Assembly: GCA_038245795.1 (NCBI GenBank)
Contig: JBBRSC010000008.1
Location: 1 to 28,315 of the forward strand
DNA length: 28,315 bases
Source: JBBRSC01 sp038245795
GTDB lineage: Bacteria; Actinomycetota; Acidimicrobiia; Acidimicrobiales; Microtrichaceae
Direction of reading: 5' to 3'
The position numbers and the translations under genes were made by a program. The stretch's first letter is position 1; each line of letters opens with the position of its first letter. Of the stretch, positions 7,931-15,236 are shown in pieces. Below the pieces are notes generated by a model, which had not been told where the DNA came from, did not search any database, and was given only the letters and a program-made list of their open reading frames with translations.

Positions 7931-8811
7931 ACGCGACGCACCTGCTTCGATCCGAAGAGACCCTGCGGCCGAACCAGCAACACCGCCAGTATGAGCAGCA
8001 CCGCTGGGGCGAGGGGCATTTCTTTGAGCCAGTCCACGTATCGCGGGAGGACGTCGGTGATCAGCCCGACAACCAGGCCGCCGACGATGGCGCCGAGGAG
8101 TGAGTCGAACCCACCGATGGTCATGGCAGCAAAGGACAACACCAGGATCTTCAGGAACAGCGTGGCGTCCATACCCAGATTCGGTGCCGCGAACGTTCCG
8201 GCGATCGCGCCGATGCCACCGGCGATGCCCCAACTGATCACCAGGATCCGCGCCACCGGGATGCCCGAGAGACCGGACGCCTCGGCGTTGGAGGCCACCG
8301 ATCGCATGGCAAGGCCGATCTTCGTGAACCGGAAGACCGCCACCAGCGCCAGCGCCTCGACCAGGAGAACCGCCACCGTTCCGATCTGCTGCGCTGCGAT
8401 CGTCACGCCGCCGACATTGACGCTCGACGGACCGAACATCGGGTCGAAGACCTTCGATTCGTTCCCCCAGATCAGTCCCGCGGTGTTGTTGAGGACGAGC
8501 AGCAGCCCGATGGTCACGATCACCAGCTGCAGTGGTGCAGTGGCCGGGTCGCCGGCGGGCTGAACGGCGACCCGCTGTAACACTGCGCCGAGCAGGAACC
8601 CGGCGATCATCCCGATGATCAACGCGAGCGGCAACGGCAGACCCCGATCGTGTGCTTCCCAGACAACAAAGGTCGCGATGAGTGACGTCTCGCCCTGAGC
8701 GAAGTTCAACAGGCCAGTAGCGCGGTAGATGATGACCAGGCTCATCGCGACCATCGCATAGACCGCGCCGTTCGAGAGCCCGATCACGCAGTATTGGAAG
8801 AAGGCACTCAT
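7927..8811 (-). CDS. livH: ABC importer permease, LivH family
   Basis: 294 residues, about eight membrane segments. Typical LivH features are the start FFQYCVIGLSNGAVYAMVAM, the early loop YRATGLLNFAQGE, and the coupling segment FTKIGLAMRSVASNAEASGL that contacts the ATPase subunits, followed by GGFDSLLGAIVGGLVVG. Length matches the family (~290). ATG 8811 overlaps the livF stop as ATGA and its own stop overlaps the livM start in the same way. With LivM it should form the translocation path for the ligand delivered by the lipoprotein encoded two genes further on. Confidence 0.94.
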   Translation of the reverse strand: MSAFFQYCVIGLSNGAVYAMVAMSLVIIYRATGLLNFAQGETSLIATFVVWEAHDRGLPLPLALIIGMIAGFLLGAVLQRVAVQPAGDPATAPLQLVIVTIGLLLVLNNTAGLIWGNESKVFDPMFGPSSVNVGGVTIAAQQIGTVAVLLVEALALVAVFRFTKIGLAMRSVASNAEASGLSGIPVARILVISWGIAGGIGAIAGTFAAPNLGMDATLFLKILVLSFAAMTIGGFDSLLGAIVGGLVVGLITDVLPRYVDWLKEMPLAPAVLLILAVLLVRPQGLFGSKQVRRV

Positions 8812-9533
8812 GACGTCGCCTCCGTCGGGCCACCGAGGTAGGCCTCGCGGATCGACGTGTCCGCTTGGAGTTCCGCCGCCGTTCCCTGGGTAACGACTTC
8901 GCCCGATTCCAACACGTAGCCACGGGTCGCAAACTTCAGCGCCAGGTTGGCGTTCTGTTCGACCACCAGCACCGCCGTGCCGGTCCCGCTGACCAGCTCC
9001 GCGACACGATCAAACACCTCGCGCGTGACGAGCGGCGCCAATCCGAGCGACGGCTCATCGAGGAGGACCAGCGAGGGTCGTGACATGAACGCACGCGCTA
9101 TCGCCAACATCTGCTGTTCGCCGCCGCTCATGGAACCCGCTTGTTGCGTGCGGCGCTCGCCGAGCCGCGGAAACATCTCGTACCAACGGTCGATGTCGGC
9201 CGCGACTTCGCGGTCGCGTCGGGTGTAGGCACCCACGCGGAGGTTGTCCTCGACGCTCAGGTTCGTGATGGTCCCTCGGCCCTGCGGAACGTGGGCCATG
9301 CCGGCGCGGACCATGGCGTCGGGAGTGGTCTTGGAACGAGTGGCGCCGCCGAAGGTCATGCTGCCGACGAACGGGATCATCCCCGATAACGCTCGCAGCA
9401 ACGTGGTCTTGCCCGCTCCGTTGGCCCCGAGAACGACGACCGCCTCACCCTCGTCAATCGAGACCGAGACATCGGACAGAACGTTGACCGGCCCGTAACC
9501 ACACCGATGAAACGTGGCAGACAGCAACGTCAT
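8808..9533 (-). CDS. livF: ABC importer ATPase, LivF family
   Basis: 241 residues. Walker A is GANGAGKTTLL, the ABC signature is MSGGEQQMLAIARAF and Walker B is LVLLDEPSLGLAPLV, followed by the switch region VVEQNANLAL and the family C-terminus with IREAYLGG. Length fits LivF (~235). The ATG at 9533 overlaps the livG stop by 4 bp; longer in-frame versions reaching 9851 run antiparallel-frame through livG and lack family similarity. LivF pairs with LivG to power import. Confidence 0.94.
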   Translation of the reverse strand: MTLLSATFHRCGYGPVNVLSDVSVSIDEGEAVVVLGANGAGKTTLLRALSGMIPFVGSMTFGGATRSKTTPDAMVRAGMAHVPQGRGTITNLSVEDNLRVGAYTRRDREVAADIDRWYEMFPRLGERRTQQAGSMSGGEQQMLAIARAFMSRPSLVLLDEPSLGLAPLVTREVFDRVAELVSGTGTAVLVVEQNANLALKFATRGYVLESGEVVTQGTAAELQADTSIREAYLGGPTEATS

Positions 9534-10288
9534 GCCGCTCCACCGAGATACGCCTCGATCACCCGCGGATTCGCTCGAATCTCCGCTGGCGTTCCCTCGG
9601 CGATCTTCCGTCCGAACTCCATGACGACCACATCGTCGGAGATCGACATGACCATGGCCATATGGTGTTCGACCAACAGAACGGTCAGCTGATATCGGTC
9701 CCGGACCTGGCGTATCGTGTCGCCGAGTTCGTCGACCTCGCCATGGGTCAGCCCACTCGCTGGTTCGTCGAGCATCAGGAGTTTCGGTGCGCTCATGAGT
9801 GCTCGAGCCAATTCGATGCGTTTCAGCGTTCCGTAGGGCAGACCCCGACACGGACGATCAGCGAACTCCGCCATCCCGAGGTCTCCCAGGATCTCCCGGG
9901 CTGCGACAACCGCCTTCCGTTGCGAAGCGTTCGGAATGCCCAGCGCGCCCATCAGAAAACCGCCCTTGGTCGCGCTGTAGGCGCCGAGGACGACATTGTC
10001 GAGCACCGTGAGCCCCTCGACGAGAGCCAGGTTCTGGAAGGTCCTCGCAATGCCAGCAGACGCGATGCCGTGGGGCGGGATGGCAAGCAATGAGCGCCCG
10101 TCAAACGTCATGGTGCCTGTGTCAGCTTCGTACAACCGCGACACCACGTTGAAGAGAGTGGTCTTTCCGGCGCCGTTGGGGCCGATGAGCGCGCAGATGC
10201 TCGCCTCGTTGATGTCGAACGTGAGCCCGTCCAGGGCGATCACGCCGCCGAAGCGGACGCCGATGTCTCGTACTTCGAGCAGAGCCAT
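9530..10288 (-). CDS. livG: ABC importer ATPase, LivG family, first gene of operon
   Basis: 252 residues. Walker A is GPNGAGKTTLF, and the LivG-type Q-loop region reads GIARTFQNLALVEGLTVLDN. The signature motif is atypical: LPYGTLKRIELARAL in place of the usual LSYG(Q)QRRLEIARAL, as LivG proteins often vary here. Walker B is LLMLDEPASGL and the switch His is in VEHHMAMVM. ATG 10288 is preceded by a purine-rich AAAGGGGG run (about 10301-10294) serving as Shine-Dalgarno. It opens the importer operon, 94 nt after the end of mreB on the same strand; a weak TAGCCT at 10353-10348 could be its -10. Read-through from mreB is also possible. Confidence 0.94.
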   Translation of the reverse strand: MALLEVRDIGVRFGGVIALDGLTFDINEASICALIGPNGAGKTTLFNVVSRLYEADTGTMTFDGRSLLAIPPHGIASAGIARTFQNLALVEGLTVLDNVVLGAYSATKGGFLMGALGIPNASQRKAVVAAREILGDLGMAEFADRPCRGLPYGTLKRIELARALMSAPKLLMLDEPASGLTHGEVDELGDTIRQVRDRYQLTVLLVEHHMAMVMSISDDVVVMEFGRKIAEGTPAEIRANPRVIEAYLGGAA

Positions 10289-10382
10289 ATGCGCCCCCTT
10301 TCCCCTCGTGACCGGTGTTGACGATCATCGACCGCCTGCGCGGCGTCAGGCTAGCGAAGGCACTGCGGTCGTGAGTGGGATC

Positions 10383-11387
10383 TCAGCGACGCGTGTCCAT
10401 GAACATCACCCGGAGCGATTCGTAGGACTCGACCACTCGCCCGGCGCCGAGCACCACCGATTCGAGTGGCTGCCGAACCAATTGGACGTTGACGCCAGTG
10501 GCGTTGGCGAGGCGAACATCGAGCCCCTTCAGCATGGCGCCACCGCCGACGAGATGAATGCCTTGGAGAATGAGATCCTGGGCCAATTCAGGCGGTGCCT
10601 CGCCGAGACACGCGAGCACCGAGTCGACCATGGTGTTCACGGGCTCTGCAATAGCGTTGCGGACTTCTTCGGGCGTCAGCACGACCACTCGCGGCAAGCC
10701 CGACAGCAGCTCCCGCCCACGCACTTCGGCCCGGAACTCATCGGGCGTCTCGTGGGCAGAGCCGATGGCGATCTTGATCTCCTCGGCGGTCTGTTCCCCG
10801 ATGGCGATCCCGTGCTCGCGACGGATGTCGTTGATGATCGCCGCATCGATGTCGAAGGACCCGACCCGGACGGCTTCGAGCGCCACGATCCCACCGAGGG
10901 AGATCAACGCGGTCTCGGAGGTACCACCGCCGATGTCGACAACCATATTGGCGATCGGTTCATTGATTGCGAGTCCGGCACCGATTGCAGCTGCCATGGG
11001 CTGCTCGATGAGGTGGGCATCGGCCGCACCGGCACGCTTCGTTGCTTCGATGACTGCTCGTCGCTCGACAGCGGTGATGGCGGACGGCACGCAGATGACC
11101 ACCCGCGGTCGATTGAACCGATTGACCCCAACCCGCTTCAGGAGCAGTCGGATCATCTCCTGCGTGACCTCGAAGTCGGTGATGGCGCCCTTGCGCAACG
11201 GACGAACCGCCACGATGTGACCTGGCGTGCGACCGATCATCTGCCAGGCATCGCGTCCCATGGCGAGCACTTCTTTGTTCCGGCTGTTCAGTGCGATGAC
11301 CGATGGCTCGTTGAGGACAATGCCCTCGCCCCGGACGTACACCAACGTATTGGCGGTGCCGAGGTCGATCGCCAGGTCGCGCGCCAC
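10383..11387 (-). CDS. mreB: Rod-shape-determining actin-like protein MreB
   Basis: 334 residues, the normal MreB length. Actin-fold nucleotide-binding motifs are in place: phosphate-1 IDLGTANTLVYVRG at the N-terminus, phosphate-2 VDIGGGTSETALISLGG, and the adenosine motif VGGGAMLKGLD near the C-terminus. MreB polymerises under the membrane and guides lateral cell-wall synthesis. GTG 11387 gives the canonical N-terminus (ARDLAIDLGTAN) and lies 2 nt after the stop of the 54-aa gene; the longer open frame upstream is a shadow of moaE. mreC, mreD, rodA and a PBP2 gene are not adjacent, unlike the usual mre cluster, so this may be an isolated copy. Confidence 0.95.
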   Translation of the reverse strand: MARDLAIDLGTANTLVYVRGEGIVLNEPSVIALNSRNKEVLAMGRDAWQMIGRTPGHIVAVRPLRKGAITDFEVTQEMIRLLLKRVGVNRFNRPRVVICVPSAITAVERRAVIEATKRAGAADAHLIEQPMAAAIGAGLAINEPIANMVVDIGGGTSETALISLGGIVALEAVRVGSFDIDAAIINDIRREHGIAIGEQTAEEIKIAIGSAHETPDEFRAEVRGRELLSGLPRVVVLTPEEVRNAIAEPVNTMVDSVLACLGEAPPELAQDLILQGIHLVGGGAMLKGLDVRLANATGVNVQLVRQPLESVVLGAGRVVESYESLRVMFMDTRR

Positions 11388-11389
11388 GG

Positions 11390-11554
11390 TCAGCGCCCGT
11401 CGTCGTCGGGTTCGGGGGCGAGCGCCCGCAGATGGTCGTTGAAGTCGTCGATGCTCTGGTACATCCCCGTTCGAGGACGGTTTCGAAACGCGATGATCAC
11501 CGAACCAATGATGCTGACAACGACGGCTGCACCCAGGAAGATCAGTGCGCTCAC
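11390..11554 (-). CDS. 54-aa single-helix membrane protein between moaE and mreB
   Basis: A hydrophobic helix (ALIFLGAAVVVSIIGSVIIAF) begins right after the start, followed by a basic stretch (RNRPRTG) and a short amphipathic/acidic tail (MYQSIDDFNDHLRALAPEPDDDGR is split across residues ~31-54). The basic residues after the helix predict a cytoplasmic tail. GTG 11554 overlaps the moaE stop as GTGA, and the stop is 2 nt from the mreB start, so it is almost certainly translated as part of this set. Function is unknown; the position suggests a membrane partner of MreB or simply a conserved small protein. Confidence 0.7.
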   Translation of the reverse strand: MSALIFLGAAVVVSIIGSVIIAFRNRPRTGMYQSIDDFNDHLRALAPEPDDDGR

Positions 11555-12102
11555 CGACGTTGTCCAGACCTGGCAGGAAGGGTTGACACATCTTCGAGAT
11601 GTTGGGCCTCGAGTCCCCAACTCTCACCTTCGGACCACCGCTCACGCTTCCAGATGGGCACCGTCGACTTCAGCGCATCGATGCCGAACCGTGCCGCCTC
11701 GAACGCCGCGTCGCGATGCGGGGACGACACGACGACAACAACTGCCGTGTCTCCGACCGAGAGTTCGCCGGTTCGGTGCAGGAGCGCGAGGCGAACAACC
11801 TCGGGCCAGCGATGACGGATCTCCCGATCCAACGCCGCCAGCGCAGCCGTTGCGGCCAATTCGTACGCCTCGTAGACCAGCAGATCCACGCCCGCGCGTC
11901 CCGGAGCGTGATCGCGGGCTGTGCCGAGAAACGTGACGACCGCGCCGCACGCCGGAACCGTTGCCCACAGCGTTGCCGCTTCGGCCGGAAGGGGTGCGGC
12001 ACTCAGCCCGACCCATGAATCCTCCGACGGAGGCCGGAGCTCAACCACAGGCTCATCGGGCACGTCGGTCGTGGGCGCATCAATCGTGGGCACATCGGAC
12101 AC
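11551..12102 (-). CDS. moaE: Molybdopterin synthase catalytic subunit MoaE
   Basis: 183 residues from GTG 12102. MoaE motifs: GAVVTFLGTARDH, LVYEAYELAATAAL, RTGELSVGDTAVVVVV, then SPHRDAAFEAARFGIDALK and the active-site lysine region VPIWKRE. MoaE works with the sulfur-carrying MoaD to insert dithiolene sulfur into precursor Z during molybdenum cofactor synthesis. No moaD or other mo gene is near. About 40 N-terminal residues, Pro/Thr/Asp-rich, precede the conserved fold. The GTG is chosen because TACGAT lies 6 nt upstream with no Shine-Dalgarno; ATG 12132 is an alternative. The last bases overlap the 54-aa gene. Confidence 0.92.
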   Translation of the reverse strand: MSDVPTIDAPTTDVPDEPVVELRPPSEDSWVGLSAAPLPAEAATLWATVPACGAVVTFLGTARDHAPGRAGVDLLVYEAYELAATAALAALDREIRHRWPEVVRLALLHRTGELSVGDTAVVVVVSSPHRDAAFEAARFGIDALKSTVPIWKRERWSEGESWGLEAQHLEDVSTLPARSGQRR

Positions 12103-12114
12103 TCGACCATCGTA
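12103..12114 (-). promoter_or_regulatory. Candidate -10 for leaderless moaE start
   Basis: Minus-strand TACGAT (12114-12109), 6 nt, then GTG 12102. The same TACGATGG core recurs before the DUF2342 and MFS genes. Confidence 0.5.
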
Positions 12115-12201
12115 GGGAACTCCCGGCGCCATGTAGCCATTGCCATCAGATTCCGGCGGATAACCCGACTGGGTGCCCCCCGCCGGGGTGCGATCGACAA
12201 G

Positions 12202-12214
12202 TACCTTTGGCGAC
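12202..12214 (+). promoter_or_regulatory. Candidate -10 for leaderless PDZ-protein start
   Basis: TACCTT (12202-12207), 7 nt, then GTG 12215. No Shine-Dalgarno is present. With the moaE site it makes a divergent promoter pair within about 110 bp. Confidence 0.45.
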
Positions 12215-12796
12215 GTGACCGACCCCGACGATGCTGCGATGTTCTCGTCTGGCGAATACGGCGCACCTGTTCACCCCGATGATCGTCTGTGGCGTCACCC
12301 TTCCGAACTCGCAGCCGATCGCCATTCCCCCCGACCCAATAACCCGCGATCAACACGCCACATGACCAAGGTCCTGCTCGGCGTCACCATCGCCACGGCG
12401 TCGGTGACGGCAACCTGGTGGGCGACGAGTCAGATGGAACTCGAGTCCGACGAGGCGGCCCCGGTTGTTGCCCGTCGAACATCGGGGGCTCTGGAAACCT
12501 TCACCGCAACGACCAGCCTGTCGTTGACGCCACTGCTGGCCGCAACATCGCGCCACGGTTTCGTTGCAAACGAATCCGGCGGCCAGATCGTCGTGATCTC
12601 GGTCGAGCCGGGGAGCGCCGCGGTGAGCGCTGGGCTTCGCGAAGGTGATCTCATCCTCGGCATCGGGAAGATCGCCACGCGATCGCTGGCGGATCTCTCG
12701 ACGGCGTTGTCACTCTCCGCGACCGCCTCGTCGGTGCAGCTCACCATCGAGCGGGACAACGAGATCATGGTCATGTCGCTTCCGCTCGTTGGCTGA
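12215..12796 (+). CDS. Single-helix PDZ-domain protein without protease domain
   Basis: 193 residues. Order: an acidic N-terminal tag with HPDDRLWRHPSEL (residues ~20-32), a Pro/Arg-rich stretch, one membrane helix (~50-70, KVLLGVTIATASVTATW), a short linker, then a C-terminal PDZ domain (~110-193; VISVEPGSAAVSAGLREGDLILGIG is its core, here spanning ~125-150). The PDZ part resembles the last domain of HtrA proteases, but there is no trypsin-like domain and no catalytic triad. It may be a membrane adaptor that recognises C-termini, or a shortened HtrA derivative. GTG 12215 is chosen from the -10-like TACCTT 7 nt upstream. Convergent with the SDR gene, 31 nt apart. Confidence 0.8.
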   Translation: MTDPDDAAMFSSGEYGAPVHPDDRLWRHPSELAADRHSPRPNNPRSTRHMTKVLLGVTIATASVTATWWATSQMELESDEAAPVVARRTSGALETFTATTSLSLTPLLAATSRHGFVANESGGQIVVISVEPGSAAVSAGLREGDLILGIGKIATRSLADLSTALSLSATASSVQLTIERDNEIMVMSLPLVG

Positions 12797-12802
12797 CTCA
12801 CG

Positions 12803-12816
12803 CGACCGCCCGGTCG
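12803..12816. terminator. Short hairpin between convergent genes
   Basis: CGACC GCCC GGTCG can fold on either strand in the 31-nt gap between the PDZ gene and the SDR gene. There is no T-run, so it would be a weak bidirectional terminator at best. Confidence 0.3.
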
Positions 12817-12827
12817 GAGTCGGCGAT

Positions 12828-13850
12828 TCAGGAATCGAGAATCGGGCGTCGAGTGCGTCGGACGAGCGCAACGGTGGTGGCAGCCAGCACCCCGAGCGAA
12901 CCCAAGAGGATTCCCAGTGCGACTTCCTGACGACGTCGGCCGTGCATCGATGCCCACCATCCGGCCCGAGTTGCCGACACGAACGTCTCCTCATTCGATG
13001 ATGCCGGCTCCCAGCCCGTGGCGGTGAGGCGATCATTGGCAATCACCCACGAGTGCATGGTGTACGGCAGGACGTCCGGTGGGGTCGACGTCAACTGGAA
13101 CACCCACCGGAAGACCGCAACCCGTCGCGCCAGGCGTTCCGAGATACGCACCCGTCCCCCGCGACCGGCCAGTTCCACCTGCCGCGCAACCGCCAGCCAA
13201 CCATCGGGGGCGACGTTGTACGCGCCGCCGTCGGAGTGATCGATCAGATGGGCGATTGCTTCGACCAGATCCGCTCGTGCGAGGAACTGACCATGGGGAT
13301 CGGCGTCACCGAACTTCGCGGTCGGGGCGTGCCAGAGCGAGCGTTCCAACCAGGTCCCGCTCGCTCGATCGGTCACGGTCGACCTTGCCCGGTCATGATC
13401 GGGCGAGATGACGAGCGTTGGACGAACGATCGTGACCTTCACTCCCTCCCGCTCCCCCGCCCACTGGAGCGCACATCGTTCGAGTTGGAGGGCATCCCGA
13501 GCAAACTCCGCCTCGGGATTGGGACGAACCGGGGCGTCCTCGGTCAACGGCATCGGATTGTCCGGCCACGCTCCGTAGACCGTCGCAGACGACAACACGA
13601 TCACGTGGGTCACGTTGAGGTGGTCGAGCGACCTCAGCCACGCAGTTCCCTGATCCGGGTCCGCTCCCCCGAGCTCGGTGCCGTCCACGTCGGGGCCACG
13701 AGCGGGCGCCAACAACACAGCGGTCACCGCTGTGTTGTCCGCGAGTTCGGCAACCGCCGAGACCACCTCGGAGCCGTCGGAGCGGGAGATGCGCTCAGCA
13801 ATTGCTCGGCCGAGCGAAGTCTCAGCTCCATTGATGATTGTCAGTGCCAC
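12828..13850 (-). CDS. Extended-SDR (NAD(P)-binding) protein with C-terminal membrane helix, catalytic Tyr/Lys missing
   Basis: 340 residues. The fold is that of NAD-dependent epimerase/dehydratase proteins: INGAETSLGRAIAERI in place of the TGxxGxxG loop, the VIVLSSATVYG strand, and a later VRPTLV strand. The YxxxK pair is absent: the aligned segment reads FARDA (Phe116, Ala120), so normal SDR redox chemistry is unlikely. A membrane helix (LGILLGSLGVLAATTVALV) and Arg-rich tail close the protein, anchoring it with the Rossmann domain inside the cell. GTG 13850 has AGGGAG 5-6 nt upstream; the ATG at 13892 lacks one. It may bind a nucleotide-linked ligand without converting it. Divergent from the DUF2342 gene. 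Confidence 0.8.
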   Translation of the reverse strand: MALTIINGAETSLGRAIAERISRSDGSEVVSAVAELADNTAVTAVLLAPARGPDVDGTELGGADPDQGTAWLRSLDHLNVTHVIVLSSATVYGAWPDNPMPLTEDAPVRPNPEAEFARDALQLERCALQWAGEREGVKVTIVRPTLVISPDHDRARSTVTDRASGTWLERSLWHAPTAKFGDADPHGQFLARADLVEAIAHLIDHSDGGAYNVAPDGWLAVARQVELAGRGGRVRISERLARRVAVFRWVFQLTSTPPDVLPYTMHSWVIANDRLTATGWEPASSNEETFVSATRAGWWASMHGRRRQEVALGILLGSLGVLAATTVALVRRTRRPILDS

Positions 13851-13939
13851 ATGCGCTCCCTGGCGACCCCGCGCCAGCGTCGTCGGATTCACCGATGATC
13901 ACCGTTGAACGGCGACTGCGCCCGGCTCGAATCGAACCC

Positions 13940-13952
13940 TACGATGGCGGGT
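13940..13952 (+). promoter_or_regulatory. Candidate -10 for leaderless DUF2342 start
   Basis: TACGAT (13940-13945), 7 nt, then GTG 13953. The in-frame ATG at 13944 overlaps the hexamer itself, which argues for the GTG. Confidence 0.5.
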
Positions 13953-15236
13953 GTGAGCGCATCCGGTCCATTCGGCGAGGGCAACGATCCATTCGAAGCC
14001 ATGTCGCAGATGCTCGGCCAGTTTCTGACGGCCGGCGCATCCAACTCCGCGACGCGTTGGGATCAGGCGAAGCAGATGGCTGCGAGCATCGCCAACGGCG
14101 GAGAATCGAATCCGAACGTGGACCCCGCGGACCGCTTCGCGTTCGAGCAACTCCACCGCGTCGCCCAACTCAACCTGGAACGCGTGACGGGACTCGTCGT
14201 CAATGGCGACATCCAACTCGTGAACCGCGCGCAGTGGACCGCGGCGACCGTTGATGCGTATCGACCGCTCTTCGAACAACTCGCCGATTCCTTCGGTGCC
14301 ATGCTGCGCTCTCAGTTGGACGAGATCGACGGCGACGACCTCGATCAGCTCGACCTGTCCGCGAGCGGCCTGAATGATCCGCGCCAACTGATGGACATGT
14401 TGTCGAAGATGATCGGGCCCATGATGTTGTCGATGATGGCCGGATCGATGGTCGGCCAGCTCGGCACGAGGGTCTTCGGTTCCTTCGACCTGCCGATCCC
14501 CCGCCCGACTGCCGATCCGGTGATGGTCGTGGCCGAGAACATCTCCGCCTTCGCGGCGGACTGGAGCCTGCCGCCCGACGATGTCCGCCTCTGGGTGAGT
14601 CTGCACGAACTTGCTTCGCACACGCTGCTCAGCATCCCCCACGTCGGCGAACTCATCTCGGATCTCCTGGCCACGCACGCCAGCGCGTTCACTGCCGACA
14701 TGAGCGCCCTTGAGGAGCGGCTCGGCGACGCCGATCCGTTCAGCCCCGACGGGATGGACAAGATCCAGCGACTCCTGGGGAGCCCGGACCTGGTGCTCGG
14801 CGCGATCCGCTCGCCGGCCCAGGAAGCCATCCTCCCGCCGCTGGATGCCATCATCTCGGTGATCGGTGGCTACGTCGACTGGGCCATCGACACCATTGGA
14901 TCAACGCTGCTGTCTGATCACGAGCACGTGTCGGAGGCTCTCCGGCGGCGGCGGGTCACCACTGACGACGCCTCCCGATTCTGCGAGCGACTCTTCGGTC
15001 TCGAGTTGACCCAGGACCGGTTCGATCGGGGCGACGCGTTCATCGCCGGCGTGATCGAGCGTGCTGGAACTGGCGCTCTGGCGTCGTTGTGGGGGTCGGC
15101 CGGGGCGTTGCCGACACCCGCCGAGATCGTTGCACCGGGATTGTGGGTCGAACGTCTCGGCCTCGCTCAGGAGTCGGACTTACCTGAGCTCGACGAGCCC
15201 TTCGAGATCCCCGACTTCCCCGATCTCGACAACTGA
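13953..15236 (+). CDS. DUF2342 family zincin-like protein with altered metal site
   Basis: 427 residues from GTG 13953. Length, the Gly/Met-rich segment MIGPMMLSMMAGSMVGQLG, and the block around WVSLHELASHTLLSIPHV identify the DUF2342 family (putative zinc-dependent metalloprotease; Rv3195-type). The family is expected to carry HExxH; here residues 218-223 read HELASH, with Ser at the second His position and a His one residue later. Further on, where I would expect an EG(H/W) Glu ligand, the sequence is IGGYVDW (Gly305). Both changes suggest a non-catalytic protein or a shifted site. The tail is acidic (SDLPELDEPFEIPDFPDLDN). Its last 70 bp overlap the convergent MFS gene. ATG 13944 is an alternative start. 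Confidence 0.85.
   Translation: MSASGPFGEGNDPFEAMSQMLGQFLTAGASNSATRWDQAKQMAASIANGGESNPNVDPADRFAFEQLHRVAQLNLERVTGLVVNGDIQLVNRAQWTAATVDAYRPLFEQLADSFGAMLRSQLDEIDGDDLDQLDLSASGLNDPRQLMDMLSKMIGPMMLSMMAGSMVGQLGTRVFGSFDLPIPRPTADPVMVVAENISAFAADWSLPPDDVRLWVSLHELASHTLLSIPHVGELISDLLATHASAFTADMSALEERLGDADPFSPDGMDKIQRLLGSPDLVLGAIRSPAQEAILPPLDAIISVIGGYVDWAIDTIGSTLLSDHEHVSEALRRRRVTTDDASRFCERLFGLELTQDRFDRGDAFIAGVIERAGTGALASLWGSAGALPTPAEIVAPGLWVERLGLAQESDLPELDEPFEIPDFPDLDN

Noticed and set aside
7931..8932. N-terminal extension of the livM frame through livH
   Set aside because: The extension is Arg-rich shadow sequence in another frame of livH; the livM family N-terminus begins at 7930.
10332..10345. GC-rich symmetric patch between mreB and livG as a terminator
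   Set aside because: The arms are only about 4 bp and there is no T-run, so it does not stand out from background.
9996..11936. A 646-codon plus-strand open frame opposite livG, mreB and moaE
   Set aside because: It is antisense to genes with clear motifs, its product shows no coherent domain, and long opposite-strand open frames are expected at this GC content.
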